Positions 8,588 through 18,244 of a stretch of DNA of 58,356 bases are shown one piece after another. The DNA lies in the NCBI GenBank assembly GCA_029881805.1, contig JAOULW010000013.1, positions 1 through 58,356 on the forward strand, in the 5' to 3' direction. Below the pieces are notes generated by a model. It saw only the letters and a list, made by a program, of their open reading frames with translations. It was not told where the DNA came from and did not search any database. Within the stretch, counting starts at the first letter, position 1; every line of letters starts with the position of its first letter. The translations under genes and the position numbers were made by a program. The DNA is from Candidatus Bathyarchaeota archaeon (GTDB taxonomy: Archaea > Thermoproteota > Bathyarchaeia > Bathyarchaeales > Bathycorpusculaceae).

Positions 8588-9859
8588 ATGGACTTAAGAA
8601 GAGAGCTTGGACTTTTGCATGCAACAATGATGGGTTTAGGAAGCACCATTTGCGCAGGCATTTTTGTAGTACTGGGCCAAGCTGTAGCGATAGCTGGTCC
8701 TGCAGTGATTTTGTCCTTCCTTTTCTGCGGAATTATTAACGTAGCCACAATGCTTTCTTATTGTGAACTCGGAGCCGCAATGCCCAGAGTCGGCGGCGAA
8801 TATGCATATGCCAAAGAGGCATTCAAAGGTCTTCCAAGTTTTCTCACCGGCTGGTATGAATGGTCTAGTAACGTTTTCTATGCTACGCTGATGGTTTTAG
8901 GCTCGGCTTATATGCTCTCTTATCTCATGCAAATCAACAAATTTCTGATAATAATAATTCTGGTCATTATCTTTACAGCTATCAACATCAAAGGCATCAA
9001 AGAAGCGGGCACTACACAGACGCTTTTGACATCAATACTGCTAGCGATAATTTTCTTATTTGTAGGAGCCGGATTGACCCATAGCTTTAGATCTAATGCA
9101 TTCGAGCCGTTTATGCTAAAAGGTCCATTAAGCATGATTGCAGCTATTGCCTTCATTTTCGAAACATATCTGGGAGTTGAGGCAATAGCCGCTGCTCAGG
9201 CAGAAATAAAGGAACCGGAGAAAACAATTCCAAGAGCCATGATTCTCTGCTCACTGATCTTGATAATTGTGTATTGTCTTGTGGTGTACGTGACAGTCGG
9301 CATACTCTCTCCTGACGTTTTGAGCAAATCACCGACTCCATTGAACTTAGTAGCAGAAACAACCATGGGCAGCGTCGGCGTCATACTACTCACCACTGCT
9401 GGCTTAATTGCTGCGTTGACTTCTCTCAATTCAGCAATCATTGCTTCCTCTAGAGCCGCTTATGCAATGAGTCAGAATGGACATTTTCCAAAGGCTCTTA
9501 GAAAAGTTCATAAACACTGTAAAACTCCCTATGTAGCGATTATCAGTGGTTCAATCTTCATCATATTTTTCTCCATAATAGACAACCTTGAATTCGTGGT
9601 TTATTCAATTAATTTCGGATTTCTGATAGGTTTTTCTTTAGTAAACTTGTCACTGATCAAACTTAGACGAAGCAAACCTTACCTGAATCGCCCCTTCAAA
9701 ACACCACTATATCCGCTAATGCCAATCATCGGAATCATTACCTCGCTTATGCTTCTGGCTTTTTTTGATATAAAACCGCTGGTATTCGGGATCATATGGG
9801 GCCTGTTTGGTTCAATGATATACTTCTTTAAGCAAAAAAGTGAACGCCATTCCACTTAA
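8588..9859 (+). CDS. APC superfamily amino acid permease
   Basis: The 423-residue protein has about 12 transmembrane helices and the N-terminal APC signature GLGSTICAGIFVVLG (unwound TM1 substrate site), followed by PRVGGEYAYAKEAF. TM6-8 carry FETYLGVEAIAAAQAEIKEP, the usual helix before the IPRA loop. It should move amino acids or polyamines with H+ or by exchange. Its length equals that of single-component APC permeases. It starts at ATG 8588, just after ACTATAT. No amino-acid metabolic gene is adjacent. Confidence 0.9.
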   Translation: MDLRRELGLLHATMMGLGSTICAGIFVVLGQAVAIAGPAVILSFLFCGIINVATMLSYCELGAAMPRVGGEYAYAKEAFKGLPSFLTGWYEWSSNVFYATLMVLGSAYMLSYLMQINKFLIIIILVIIFTAINIKGIKEAGTTQTLLTSILLAIIFLFVGAGLTHSFRSNAFEPFMLKGPLSMIAAIAFIFETYLGVEAIAAAQAEIKEPEKTIPRAMILCSLILIIVYCLVVYVTVGILSPDVLSKSPTPLNLVAETTMGSVGVILLTTAGLIAALTSLNSAIIASSRAAYAMSQNGHFPKALRKVHKHCKTPYVAIISGSIFIIFFSIIDNLEFVVYSINFGFLIGFSLVNLSLIKLRRSKPYLNRPFKTPLYPLMPIIGIITSLMLLAFFDIKPLVFGIIWGLFGSMIYFFKQKSERHST

Positions 9860-10068
9860 TAAACAAATCTCTTAAATCATGCCAATCGCAATTCTGAGCT
9901 CCATTAGTACAATCCCGAGAATTTAAACCCAACCCTCGAACCATCATTAACCCGAGAGTTCGAACGTTCTATAGAATTGTTCTATTTGCTCGCATTTCAA
10001 TAGCAATTTCTATCGGTTTTATAGCGAAAATGCGGCTGATTTGCGCGCATTTTGAGGGTTTGAAGTAG

Positions 10069-10141
10069 TAGCCCGGGAGAGATTCGAACTCTCGTCAAGG
10101 GCTCCAGAGGCCCTCATGCTTGACCACTACACCACCGGGCT
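10069..10141 (-). tRNA. tRNA-Gln (anticodon CUG)
   Basis: The - strand folds into a complete cloverleaf of 73 nt. Acceptor arms AGCCCGG and CCGGGCT pair perfectly. The anticodon stem AGGGC/GCCCT holds the loop CTCTGGA, giving anticodon CUG for codon CAG. The T arm is GAGAG-TTCGAAT-CTCTC. The discriminator is A and CCA is not encoded. No intron is present. Confidence 0.95.
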
Positions 10142-10212
10142 AACGCAAGTAACAAATCTAATCTAAAAAACCGATGTAATAACCTTAGCGTTGGATTAAG
10201 AAAAACGAGAAA

Positions 10213-10425
10213 TTATCTCTTGTTTTGCTTTTTCTCGGCTTCTTTGATGCAGTAGCATTCTTGGCTAGAGGGATTCCATTCTTCGCAGCACCATAAAGTC
10301 TGTACTATTGGTTCTTTGCCTTTCGAAAAGCGCAGTGTGCAGAAAACTTGGTTTGGATAATTGTATGCGTTGTGGCTGCCGCAGTTTCCGCAAAATTTCT
10401 GTGCCGTTTTGGCTTTTTCTTCCAT
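10213..10425 (-). CDS. Small zinc-ribbon-like protein coupled to deoxyhypusine synthase
   Basis: The 70-residue protein has CGNCG near residue 12, YPNQVFC near 28 and WCCEEW near 45, then CYC: seven cysteines able to hold one or two metal ions. Its ATG follows the deoxyhypusine synthase stop codon without any gap (TAGATG), so the two are almost certainly translated together. No known function; similar short Cys-rich proteins occur widely in TACK archaea. Confidence 0.75.
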   Translation of the reverse strand: MEEKAKTAQKFCGNCGSHNAYNYPNQVFCTLRFSKGKEPIVQTLWCCEEWNPSSQECYCIKEAEKKQNKR

Positions 10426-11442
10426 CTAGATTCCACCAATTCCTTTGGGTTTTAGATACGGCGCCCGCTTGAAGTCTTCACCAAGCCTTTCTAGAACCGA
10501 AGCAACAATAATCGGAAAAACTATCATTGCATCACCAATAACCATGATTTTGTTTGCCGCGCTTTTCACTTTTCCCCAGCTCACCGTCTCCTCTAATGTT
10601 GAGCCGGATAGGCCTCCAATTTCGGGACGGTCCATAGTCATTATTACAGCATAGTCCATGCCTTTTTTTGACGCAAGAGCAGCAGACTGGACAGTGTTTC
10701 TCGGCACTCCTCCACCAATAACCATCATACCATTTCTGGGGGAACGCTTGCAAATGCTGACTATTTCAGGTAAATCTTTGAAGGCATCCACCAGCAATAG
10801 TTTTCCGGAAGTTTTCCGCGAGGCATGAAGCCAGTAGGCAAACCCAAATTCTGAATCTCGCACTGCAGGGAGGAAGATGGGCACTCCGGCTTCATAAGCA
10901 GCCCGCAAAATCGAGTCTGAATCGCTAAGTCTCCGACCTAATTCCCATGTAAACTCGTTTGAAGACAAGCTTTTTCCGTTGCTTTCAGTTGCTATCTCGT
11001 CGTATATCTCAACAAGCTTATAGTCAAGCTTCGTGAAGTCTTCTTCAGGCACAAAAACGTCATAAATACGATATATGTGGTATTTGTAGAGAACATAGTC
11101 GTCGACAAACCAGTGTCCCTTGTAATGATGGCCGCCGACAGCTTCTATGGCGTCATGAACCATGTTTGCTCCCGTGCTCACAACCACATCAATGCGTCTC
11201 TCACGGATCAAGTCCGCAATGAGCGAACGCATACCGGCCGGAACAACAGCACCTGCCAAAGCCAAGAACACCGTACATTTCTCGTCTCGCAGCATACGTT
11301 CATAGATGTCACACGCGGCGGAAAGCCTTCCAGCCCCAAATGAGCCGGAATTTCTGAACTGTTGGATTAGTTGGTCCACCGTCAATTTTCCGTCTATTCT
11401 TATGTGCTTAACAGGTTCTCGAATAAAATCATCCCTTTCCAT
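10426..11442 (-). CDS. dys: Deoxyhypusine synthase
   Basis: This enzyme transfers the aminobutyl group of spermidine to a lysine of translation factor aIF5A, the first step of hypusine formation. The sequence has STGANMVHDAIEAVGGHHYKG (first part of the NAD site), EFGFAYWLHASR and the active-site block ETVSWGKVK, where the lysine (about residue 291) forms the enzyme-substrate imine. Length 338 is normal. ATG 11442 is preferred over the adjoining TTG. The target aIF5A is not encoded in this window. Confidence 0.93.
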   Translation of the reverse strand: MERDDFIREPVKHIRIDGKLTVDQLIQQFRNSGSFGAGRLSAACDIYERMLRDEKCTVFLALAGAVVPAGMRSLIADLIRERRIDVVVSTGANMVHDAIEAVGGHHYKGHWFVDDYVLYKYHIYRIYDVFVPEEDFTKLDYKLVEIYDEIATESNGKSLSSNEFTWELGRRLSDSDSILRAAYEAGVPIFLPAVRDSEFGFAYWLHASRKTSGKLLLVDAFKDLPEIVSICKRSPRNGMMVIGGGVPRNTVQSAALASKKGMDYAVIMTMDRPEIGGLSGSTLEETVSWGKVKSAANKIMVIGDAMIVFPIIVASVLERLGEDFKRAPYLKPKGIGGI

Positions 11443-11614
11443 CAAATTTCACGCTCAGAATTCCATTCTTTAGTCGATTAAGCAAAAATATCTTTCTATA
11501 TTCTCTTTTCAGCGAAAACTGAAAACCGATGATGTGTCCTACTTCGTATTCAGAATTTCTGTTGTTCAACAGAATTTTCAGCCAAATCAATTGAATTATC
11601 ATTGATGTACTAGG

Positions 11615-12088
11615 CTACTTGGCGACTAAGACTGGGCAAGAAGCATGCCGTATAACTCCATCGCTTGCGCTCCCCAGAAGTATCTCCCTTATTCTGCTTA
11701 TGCCCCTAGCACCCATGACAACCAAATCAAAACCTCCTTCATTCGCCGCCCTGACAATCTCTTGAACTACGTGTCCTTCCACAAGTGCTGTTTCAACCCG
11801 AACATTCTCAGCCTTGACCCTTTCTTCACCTTCAGCCAAAATGTTGGCGCCAGCTTTGCGAGTTGCTTCCACAACCTTGGAAACATCTGCTGGAGTCATA
11901 ACTGGAACTCCGGGGGGCGTTAGAGTTGTCGGTTCTGGCATAACGACAGGTCTTGCAGTGACGGAATATATATGAATTAATGTTACCGTCGCGTCGAACT
12001 TTTTGGCTATTTGAACTGCGGTTCCTAAGGCTTTTAATGAGTGTTCAGAACCATCCAGTGGGACTAGAATTTTTTTGAACAAGGACAT
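11615..12088 (-). CDS. UspA-type universal stress protein
   Basis: One Usp domain of 157 residues. It begins KILVPLDGSEHSLKAL and ends with GARGISRIREILLGS, the G-2x-G-9x-G(S/T) ATP-binding signature, followed by SCPVLVAK. ATP-binding Usp proteins work as cytoplasmic dimers in stress or energy signalling. The gene is alone and lies upstream of the giant surface-protein gene on neither its strand run nor its promoter, so no partner can be named. Confidence 0.9.
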   Translation of the reverse strand: MSLFKKILVPLDGSEHSLKALGTAVQIAKKFDATVTLIHIYSVTARPVVMPEPTTLTPPGVPVMTPADVSKVVEATRKAGANILAEGEERVKAENVRVETALVEGHVVQEIVRAANEGGFDLVVMGARGISRIREILLGSASDGVIRHASCPVLVAK

Positions 12089-12163
12089 TTCACTCTATAA
12101 GATGTATTTGTCAACTTTCAGATATAACTTTTGACTCTCGAAAAGAAAATGGAGGAAGGAAAG

Positions 12164-15100
12164 CTAGGTTCTTAGCTGGCGAAGCTTGCCTGCGAATGTG
12201 CGAATTGCGCTTTGGTACTTTGCTGTTACTGTGCCCAATCTTTTTCTCTGTTTAACTACGATCACCGCTGCCATGAGGCTTAATACTGCCAGAATCAGTG
12301 GAAGCATCTCCAGTGGGAATTCTTTAACGATCCACGTGCCAGTTATCTCAATAACGTGTTCTGAATGGGAATAGTTCATGCTTATGAAGACATATCCAAC
12401 GTTTTCAGTTATAGTGAAGTTCTCTGAAGACAAAATTGTTCCATCAATTTTGACAACCCACTCCTCTGGCGCAGCATCCAGGAGCGCTCTCGGAATTGTG
12501 ATTTCGGAGAAGCCTGTTCCACTTGTCCCAGTAACGTTGAAGCTTATGGTCTTTGTGTCGGCATTAAAGCCGAAGTTGCTCGCTGTTGAATTTGTGAATA
12601 TCGGAACATAATACGTTTTTCCAAGATAATCTATGACCCCCTGATACGCTATTCGGAACTGCAAATCCTTCAAGCTGCTGAATGTCACGTTTTGCCACGT
12701 CATAGCTTTGTAATCCAGCGATGTTACGTCCGGAGTTGGCAAGGTACCCGGCGCATACAGAAGAATCGTGTGTGTCCCATTGAAACCGGCAGCTATTGCG
12801 ATTTTCAGCTTCTCAAACTCTCTCGGCGGCTCATACGGATCCTCGCTTGTCATGTTAAAGAACCTGTAAAGCTTGAACCTTATGAAGTCCATTTCGTCCT
12901 TCGGAGGCTGTATTACTAGTCCATCAAAGGCCATGTACATCCAGTCTCCGCCTATTTTGAGCTCAGCTGAGAAGTTGTCGATGTTCACTTCTGTATCGTT
13001 AAGTACTTCTAATAGTTCTGACGGTCCACCAGGGTTTGCAATTGTCCAGAGACTCAGGATGAGCTGCTTTGTATGGTTTAGTTGTGCTTTAAAGTCGCCT
13101 TGAAGAACCCAGTTTATTTCGAAGTCAGCTGTTTTGTTTATGTAGTTGAAAGTTGCGTTAGCACCTGTTAGCGTGCAGTAGGTTGTGTTTAGATAAGATT
13201 CAACTGCTTCCTTAATTTCTGGAGGCACAGCGTCTGGCAAGATTGGGGTCATATCGCCTTTGAGCTGAGTTATGTTGGCTAAGAGCCAAGCGTCTAGATC
13301 TAGTCTTTCTTCCAATTTTGAGTAGGACGCGTTCAAACTGACGTCTTTGATGGCGTATGCGGTGGCGTTTGCAATCTTAAGCCATGTTTCAACCTGGACC
13401 ACATTTTCAGGCGGCACTGTGGAAGGTATAAGTTCCAATGCCTTACTCCATAATGCACCTACGTCACATGCTAAATTCAGATTGACTGACGCTATTCCTG
13501 AACTATGATAGTAGTTCAGTAGCATCGAGCCATTTTCAACCGAGTTGAATGCCGAATCCAATGCAGCGAAGACAAGTTGCTCTCCTTCGGGATAGGATCC
13601 TCCGAAAAGCATTTGACCTAAAAGTTTGGCAAAGAAGTCTGTGAAATTACCATTGATGGTGACGTTATATTGCACATCCGCGCCCATTTCTTCGGTGTCG
13701 TTAGTCCATGGATTCATTGTTGTCTCCCACAGGGTGCATTCAAGCAAACCCTCAGTCATATTGTATACTAGACCTGTAGGTCCTGGCATGTCTCTACTGA
13801 AATTGGCAAGCATTTCATTGAGTACCGTGGAGTTTATTTCTATCATATCGAAAAAGTTGCCGTAAGTCAAATTGATGTGCCCAGTTAGATAAAGATAAGT
13901 TTGGTTACCACTGAAGTCCACCTTAACATCGCCTATTGGAAAGCCTGGAAGCGCGTGGAAGGTGACGTTTCCCATGATTTCTTTTCCAACATATTCTGCA
14001 AGCACCGTGAAATCGGTGACGTTCAACGGAAACATGCTCTCACGTGCGGGTATTTCTGTTTCTCCCCACAATTCTATGTTGAGCATTTCATTTGCATATT
14101 TGCTGGTTAATTTGAAATCGCTTGCGTTGGTTGGATACGTGATTCCTCCTTGCGTGGGCATGAGTAAGGCGGCGACCAACGTAGTGTTCAATATTCCATT
14201 GTCATAATGCGAAGTCAACGCTGCCGCAGTTGAGTTATATGGCCAATTGTACATGGCGCCTTCTGGAATAGCCATTGTGCCTTTGACCGTACCTGTTGTT
14301 GTCTCGTCAATTGTTGAGATGCTCAGCGTAGCGTTTGCGATAGGACCTGTGTTTGAAGGATACATATGTGTAGAGTTAGCTATGCCACTAACTTCAATTG
14401 TGCCGTTTGGATAAACCGTGAAATCGACTTGCATGTCTTCTAGGGGAGCGTTGAAAAGTGTATAATCGTATCTCGTGGAAAGCGGAGCCGACGAAATGTA
14501 GTCGAGTTGCATATAAAGATATGCACCTTCGCTGAGGCTGATGTCAGTAATGTTTGTGGGGCTAAATCGTTCAATTGCAAACTTTGGTCCCTCATAGTTC
14601 AGAGCCACTCTGTGAACACCAACATCAAAATCTGCCTCCACTGATTGATAGGCGTATAACCAGTCAGTGTATGTGCTATTTACTTGTTCCAATAGTCCGT
14701 ACGCGGAAACTCGATATCTTCCGGCTTTCGTCACGTTAATTTCCACTTCAATCTCCAAGTAGTCAAATAACAAATCACCATCGACGTCAACGCCTCTATC
14801 CGAGATATTTCCAGTCAAAACCGCCAGTGATTCAAACTCTGTGTAATTGTAAGGTCTGGAAAGAGGCACATTTGAAAGTTTATCAATTAATATGGTTTTC
14901 CAACCGTTCGAAATGCTGTAAAGATTAACGATTTCGATGTAAAAGGGGTCGATTTTTGACGCATAAATTCTTGGACCATAGACGGTCAGGTTTATCATGT
15001 AAAGACCGACGTCAAGATACTCTGACACCGTTTCAGACACGTTAATGTAATTGAAAGCGTCATCGACAAGGTTCATCAATTCCACGTAGTAGTCGCCTGG

Positions 15101-16048
15101 TTCCGTGACATTGATCTCGACGCTTATTTGAAGATAATCAAATTTTAGATTCATATCATTGTCAATGCCCTCGTCAATCATTGTTCCGGTGAAGTAAGCT
15201 AGCACTTCAAATTCTTTATAATTGTACGGTTTGCTTAATGGATGATAGTTTCTGGAGTCAAGCTGGTAAGTAATATAGTCTTCACAAACATAAAGGAATA
15301 TCCATTCAACGATAGAAATGTTAATTGCATGCGAAGCATAGATCTGCGCCCCATACAATGAGACGTTCAAGATTTGAGAGTCTCCAGGCATGAGGTACTT
15401 TCTTGTGGCATTGCTGACGTATATGTAATCGTAATAGTAGTAAGAGACATTGCACAGTCCCGACACAACAACTTCATACAATGCGGCATCTGTAACATTG
15501 AGCTCCACTCCCACTTCAAGATAGTTGAAAAATCCGTCGCCATCTGTGTCTGCACCCTCATCGTAGATCGCGCCTGTGAGGACTGCTCCACTATCAAATA
15601 ATGTGTAGTAATAGACTTCGCTCAGAGGATAATCGCCAAAGTAGCCCTCAGAATAGGTCTCGTGCTTTATTGAAAGACCTCTAATTCTTGCCGGGCTAAA
15701 CTCTGCAGCATATATCGCTATTCCGTTGAATGATAAGCTGACATTATGTGTTCCAACGTCTAGATAGGTTTCGTTTGAGCTAGGAAGCCCAAGATAATAA
15801 TCGTAAACGTCCCATAGCTGGTCTATTCGAACTGTGTAAATCCCAGGCTCAGAAACACTAATTTCCACGTCGATGACGAGAAAATTGAGAAGCCCATCAA
15901 AATCAGTATCCACTCCATAGTCATAAATATTGCCAAAAAAAACGCCGTCAATTGCATTCACAAAGGCAGGCAAATTAATCGATGTCGAGGCAAAGGTTGC
16001 AAGTAAGAGTAGCATTACCGCGGATATCGCTAAGATCTTTTTCTTCAT
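12164..16048 (-). CDS. Giant repetitive cell-surface protein with C-terminal anchor
   Basis: The 1294-residue product has a signal peptide (1-32), four repeats of about 125 residues (starting near 37, 157, 286 and 410), a long beta-rich region with dozens of N-x-S/T sites (550-1240) and one transmembrane helix near 1250-1270 followed by a basic tail. Each repeat opens with a D-x-G-x-D-x-D(G) acidic loop, then FDYLxIxVEINVTxPGxYxV, suggesting Ca-bound beta-sandwiches. This is the plan of an S-layer-like or adhesion protein. A GAGGG site sits six nt before the ATG. It is divergent from an ABC exporter and shares its promoter region. Confidence 0.75.
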   Translation of the reverse strand: MKKKILAISAVMLLLLATFASTSINLPAFVNAIDGVFFGNIYDYGVDTDFDGLLNFLVIDVEISVSEPGIYTVRIDQLWDVYDYYLGLPSSNETYLDVGTHNVSLSFNGIAIYAAEFSPARIRGLSIKHETYSEGYFGDYPLSEVYYYTLFDSGAVLTGAIYDEGADTDGDGFFNYLEVGVELNVTDAALYEVVVSGLCNVSYYYYDYIYVSNATRKYLMPGDSQILNVSLYGAQIYASHAINISIVEWIFLYVCEDYITYQLDSRNYHPLSKPYNYKEFEVLAYFTGTMIDEGIDNDMNLKFDYLQISVEINVTEPGDYYVELMNLVDDAFNYINVSETVSEYLDVGLYMINLTVYGPRIYASKIDPFYIEIVNLYSISNGWKTILIDKLSNVPLSRPYNYTEFESLAVLTGNISDRGVDVDGDLLFDYLEIEVEINVTKAGRYRVSAYGLLEQVNSTYTDWLYAYQSVEADFDVGVHRVALNYEGPKFAIERFSPTNITDISLSEGAYLYMQLDYISSAPLSTRYDYTLFNAPLEDMQVDFTVYPNGTIEVSGIANSTHMYPSNTGPIANATLSISTIDETTTGTVKGTMAIPEGAMYNWPYNSTAAALTSHYDNGILNTTLVAALLMPTQGGITYPTNASDFKLTSKYANEMLNIELWGETEIPARESMFPLNVTDFTVLAEYVGKEIMGNVTFHALPGFPIGDVKVDFSGNQTYLYLTGHINLTYGNFFDMIEINSTVLNEMLANFSRDMPGPTGLVYNMTEGLLECTLWETTMNPWTNDTEEMGADVQYNVTINGNFTDFFAKLLGQMLFGGSYPEGEQLVFAALDSAFNSVENGSMLLNYYHSSGIASVNLNLACDVGALWSKALELIPSTVPPENVVQVETWLKIANATAYAIKDVSLNASYSKLEERLDLDAWLLANITQLKGDMTPILPDAVPPEIKEAVESYLNTTYCTLTGANATFNYINKTADFEINWVLQGDFKAQLNHTKQLILSLWTIANPGGPSELLEVLNDTEVNIDNFSAELKIGGDWMYMAFDGLVIQPPKDEMDFIRFKLYRFFNMTSEDPYEPPREFEKLKIAIAAGFNGTHTILLYAPGTLPTPDVTSLDYKAMTWQNVTFSSLKDLQFRIAYQGVIDYLGKTYYVPIFTNSTASNFGFNADTKTISFNVTGTSGTGFSEITIPRALLDAAPEEWVVKIDGTILSSENFTITENVGYVFISMNYSHSEHVIEITGTWIVKEFPLEMLPLILAVLSLMAAVIVVKQRKRLGTVTAKYQSAIRTFAGKLRQLRT
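14430..15940 (-). repeat. Four diverged ~125-residue repeats in the surface protein
   Basis: Translated copies begin at VFFGNIYDYGVDTD, LTGAIYDEGADTDG, FTGTMIDEGIDND and LTGNISDRGVDVDG. They share the acidic loop, the VEINVT strand and a PL(S)xxYxYTxF junction. At DNA level they have diverged, so the duplication is old. Confidence 0.75.
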
Positions 16049-16095
16049 ATTCTTCCCTCATATATCAAAATTTCCACACCTAGTTCTGTTAATGT

Positions 16096-16106
16096 TTTAT
16101 ATATAG
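16096..16106. promoter_or_regulatory. Shared symmetric TATA box
   Basis: TTTATATATAG reads as a TATA box on both strands. On + it predicts a transcript start near 16126, supporting GTG 16147 as the permease start. On - it predicts a start near 16076 for the surface protein. Confidence 0.55.
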
Positions 16107-16146
16107 TTTTTATGATATGAACTCCTTGGTTCAGGGAGAACTCAGA

Positions 16147-17331
16147 GTGCGGTTGCTGACGCTTTGTTTCCGCAACTTGTCTCGTAGAAAGTTGCGAACC
16201 TTGTTGTGCATCATAGGTGTAGCCTTGGCAACAACCTTCGTTATAGCGGTTGGCGCGACAACAATGCGGTATGCAACAGTAATCAAGGAAATGAACGTAC
16301 TATTCTCAGGTCAGGTCATGGTTGTAAGCAAAGACGCCATTGTGATCCAAGCAATTCCAATCGGCGGTGGCATGCTCCCACAAAACTCCACAGTCAATAA
16401 GATTAAAAACATTACAGGTTTAGAAAAAACAGTTCCCATTTTATTCGTCACGCCTTCTATAGAAGTCAGCGGAACACTCATTCCAGTTCCCGAGAATTTT
16501 AGCATGGGCGTACCAGTTGAAGACTGGCGCTCAATTTTCGGATCGACGCCATTAAAAGGCAATGTTGGGCATTTCCCCATAAACGAGTCAAGTAACGAAG
16601 CCGTCATTGGTCCTTCTCTGGCTGATCAGTATCGCTGGAGTGTGGGAACAAAAATACTGATTAACGGTTACGAGCTAGAAGTTGTGGGAATTCTTGACAC
16701 GAAACTAGCTTTGTTAAATCGCTGCGTTGTCATGTCGCTTAAGCTCGCGCAAGAAATCTACAATTACCGCGGTAGCGTAAACATAATCACTGCAAAGCCC
16801 GTTCAAGGAACCACACAGAAAAATTTGGCGGACGCCATTGAGAATCAAATATCATATGTCAATGCTTTGACGGAAGATGAAAGAAATGACATGATTCAGC
16901 CCATTTTAGTTCAGGTTGAGACGTGGAATCTTGGCCTTCAAACGGTAGTTTTTGCCATGAGTTTGATACTTGTCATGACTGTTACGCTCATGAGCGTTTC
17001 AGAGAGACGAAGGGACTTCGCGACCTTAGACGCCATAGGGGCATCAGTAAGCTACGTTTTTCGTGTCGTGATTGTTGAGTCAACATTAATCGGTGTTTTG
17101 GGCGGTGTTCTCGGCATATTCTTCGGGTCTCTGTTGGCTCTTGTTTTGGCAAGCCTTTACACGAACATTTCACTTGCGCAGTTTTTCCCGAGTATTTTCG
17201 AAATTGTTCCTCCTCTTTACCTGATTGAGATTTTTGCGGCAATTGTCAGTGTTTCTTGTATTGGAGGAGTTGTTCCAGCGTTAAATGCCATGAGGATGCG
17301 GATAGCTGAGGTTTTGAGGGCTGAATACTAA
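16147..17331 (+). CDS. ABC transporter permease, MacB/FtsX type
   Basis: The protein (394 residues) has one N-terminal transmembrane helix after LSRRKLRTLL, an extracytoplasmic domain of about 200 residues (MacB_PCD-like), then three C-terminal helices of the FtsX domain containing MSVSERRRDFATLDAIGAS. Such permeases do not move solutes through a pore but pull on lipoproteins, peptides or surface proteins from outside. GTG 16147 is chosen because GGGAG at 16134-16138 is 8 nt upstream and the TATA box predicts a start near 16126; the in-frame ATG 16117 would precede the transcript. It overlaps the ATPase gene by one base. Confidence 0.85.
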   Translation: MRLLTLCFRNLSRRKLRTLLCIIGVALATTFVIAVGATTMRYATVIKEMNVLFSGQVMVVSKDAIVIQAIPIGGGMLPQNSTVNKIKNITGLEKTVPILFVTPSIEVSGTLIPVPENFSMGVPVEDWRSIFGSTPLKGNVGHFPINESSNEAVIGPSLADQYRWSVGTKILINGYELEVVGILDTKLALLNRCVVMSLKLAQEIYNYRGSVNIITAKPVQGTTQKNLADAIENQISYVNALTEDERNDMIQPILVQVETWNLGLQTVVFAMSLILVMTVTLMSVSERRRDFATLDAIGASVSYVFRVVIVESTLIGVLGGVLGIFFGSLLALVLASLYTNISLAQFFPSIFEIVPPLYLIEIFAAIVSVSCIGGVVPALNAMRMRIAEVLRAEY

Positions 17332-18005
17332 TGAGAATGAAAACAACGGATTTGACGAGGATATACCGTTTAGGTCCATCTGAGATAACTGCTGTCAACA
17401 AGGTTAATCTAGAAATCACTGAGGCAATGTTCATGGCAATAGTTGGACCTTCCGGCTCTGGAAAGTCTACACTTCTGCATCTCATAGGACTAAACGATTA
17501 TCCAACTTTTGGAAAGATTTGTATTGACGATGCAGATGTCTCGCTTTTGTCCAGCAGTGAACATAGAAAAATCAGGCTTTTGCGCATGGGCTTTGTTTTT
17601 CAGACTTTTAACTTGTTGCCGACGCTTAGTGCATTGGAAAATGTCGAGTTACCAATGGCTTTAGCTGGCAAATCGTCAAAAGAGCAGACGGAAAAGGCTT
17701 TGCGGCTCCTTGAAGCCGTTGGTCTGAGTAATAGACTTGTTCACAGACCTAAGGAGTTGAGTATGGGTGAAATGCAGCGTGTAGCCATAGCAAGGGCGCT
17801 TGCTAATGATCCTGAAATGATTATTGCAGATGAACCTACGGGCGAGCTTGATTCAAAAACTGCCAAGGAGATAATCGCCTTGCTTTTTGAAATAAATAGG
17901 AAAAAGAAGGCAATTGTGGTTGTGGCGACGCATGATGAAAAAATAGTTGATGTGGCGGACAGAATTTACTTGATTGAAGATGGTGGCTTAAGACTTCAAA
18001 GCTGA
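17331..18005 (+). CDS. ABC transporter ATPase, LolD/MacB type
   Basis: This ATPase powers the permease encoded just before it; the stop and start overlap (TAATG). Visible motifs are Walker A GPSGSGKS (39-46), Q-loop FVFQTFN (Q91), signature LSMGEMQRV (143-151), Walker B MIIADEPTGELDS with catalytic Glu168, and the H-loop ATHD. The signature has Met where the family usually has Gly (LSGGE). That is tolerated in some members but is worth noting. Length 224 is typical. The pair is divergent from the giant surface protein and might help export or remove such proteins. Confidence 0.92.
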   Translation: MRMKTTDLTRIYRLGPSEITAVNKVNLEITEAMFMAIVGPSGSGKSTLLHLIGLNDYPTFGKICIDDADVSLLSSSEHRKIRLLRMGFVFQTFNLLPTLSALENVELPMALAGKSSKEQTEKALRLLEAVGLSNRLVHRPKELSMGEMQRVAIARALANDPEMIIADEPTGELDSKTAKEIIALLFEINRKKKAIVVVATHDEKIVDVADRIYLIEDGGLRLQS

Positions 18006-18016
18006 GACTGAATCTT

Positions 18017-18244
18017 TTACAGCAACGAAAAGTCTGTGGATATGACTTTCCCTTTTTGATCTACAATGACTTTGAATTTTTCAGCCCAAGGATGCCCCTC
18101 TAAATCTATGGGACATGTTCCTCTGATTATCCAAACTTCTTTTTCTTTCTCAACCTCGGAAACGTCAATCTTTTCCGTGTTTCTCTTTTTCTTAAGAAAA
18201 TCAACAGCTATTTGATGGGCAAGTTCTTTTGACATGCTATTCAT
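18017..18244 (-). CDS. Small conserved-looking protein, unknown function
   Basis: A 75-residue protein with an N-terminal helix (KELAHQIAVDFLKKK) followed by a strand-rich half, VWIIRGTCPIDLEG and FKVIVDQKGKVIST. This helix-then-sheet order resembles one PepSY or cystatin-like unit, but I cannot assign a family. GGAGGA lies 9 nt before ATG 18244 and fixes the start. It converges on the ABC ATPase gene with an 11-nt gap. Confidence 0.65.
   Translation of the reverse strand: MNSMSKELAHQIAVDFLKKKRNTEKIDVSEVEKEKEVWIIRGTCPIDLEGHPWAEKFKVIVDQKGKVISTDFSLL

Noticed and set aside
12186-15601. Several antisense frames across the giant surface-protein gene
   Set aside because: They mirror the coding strand's codon pattern, lack start signals and give no plausible proteins.
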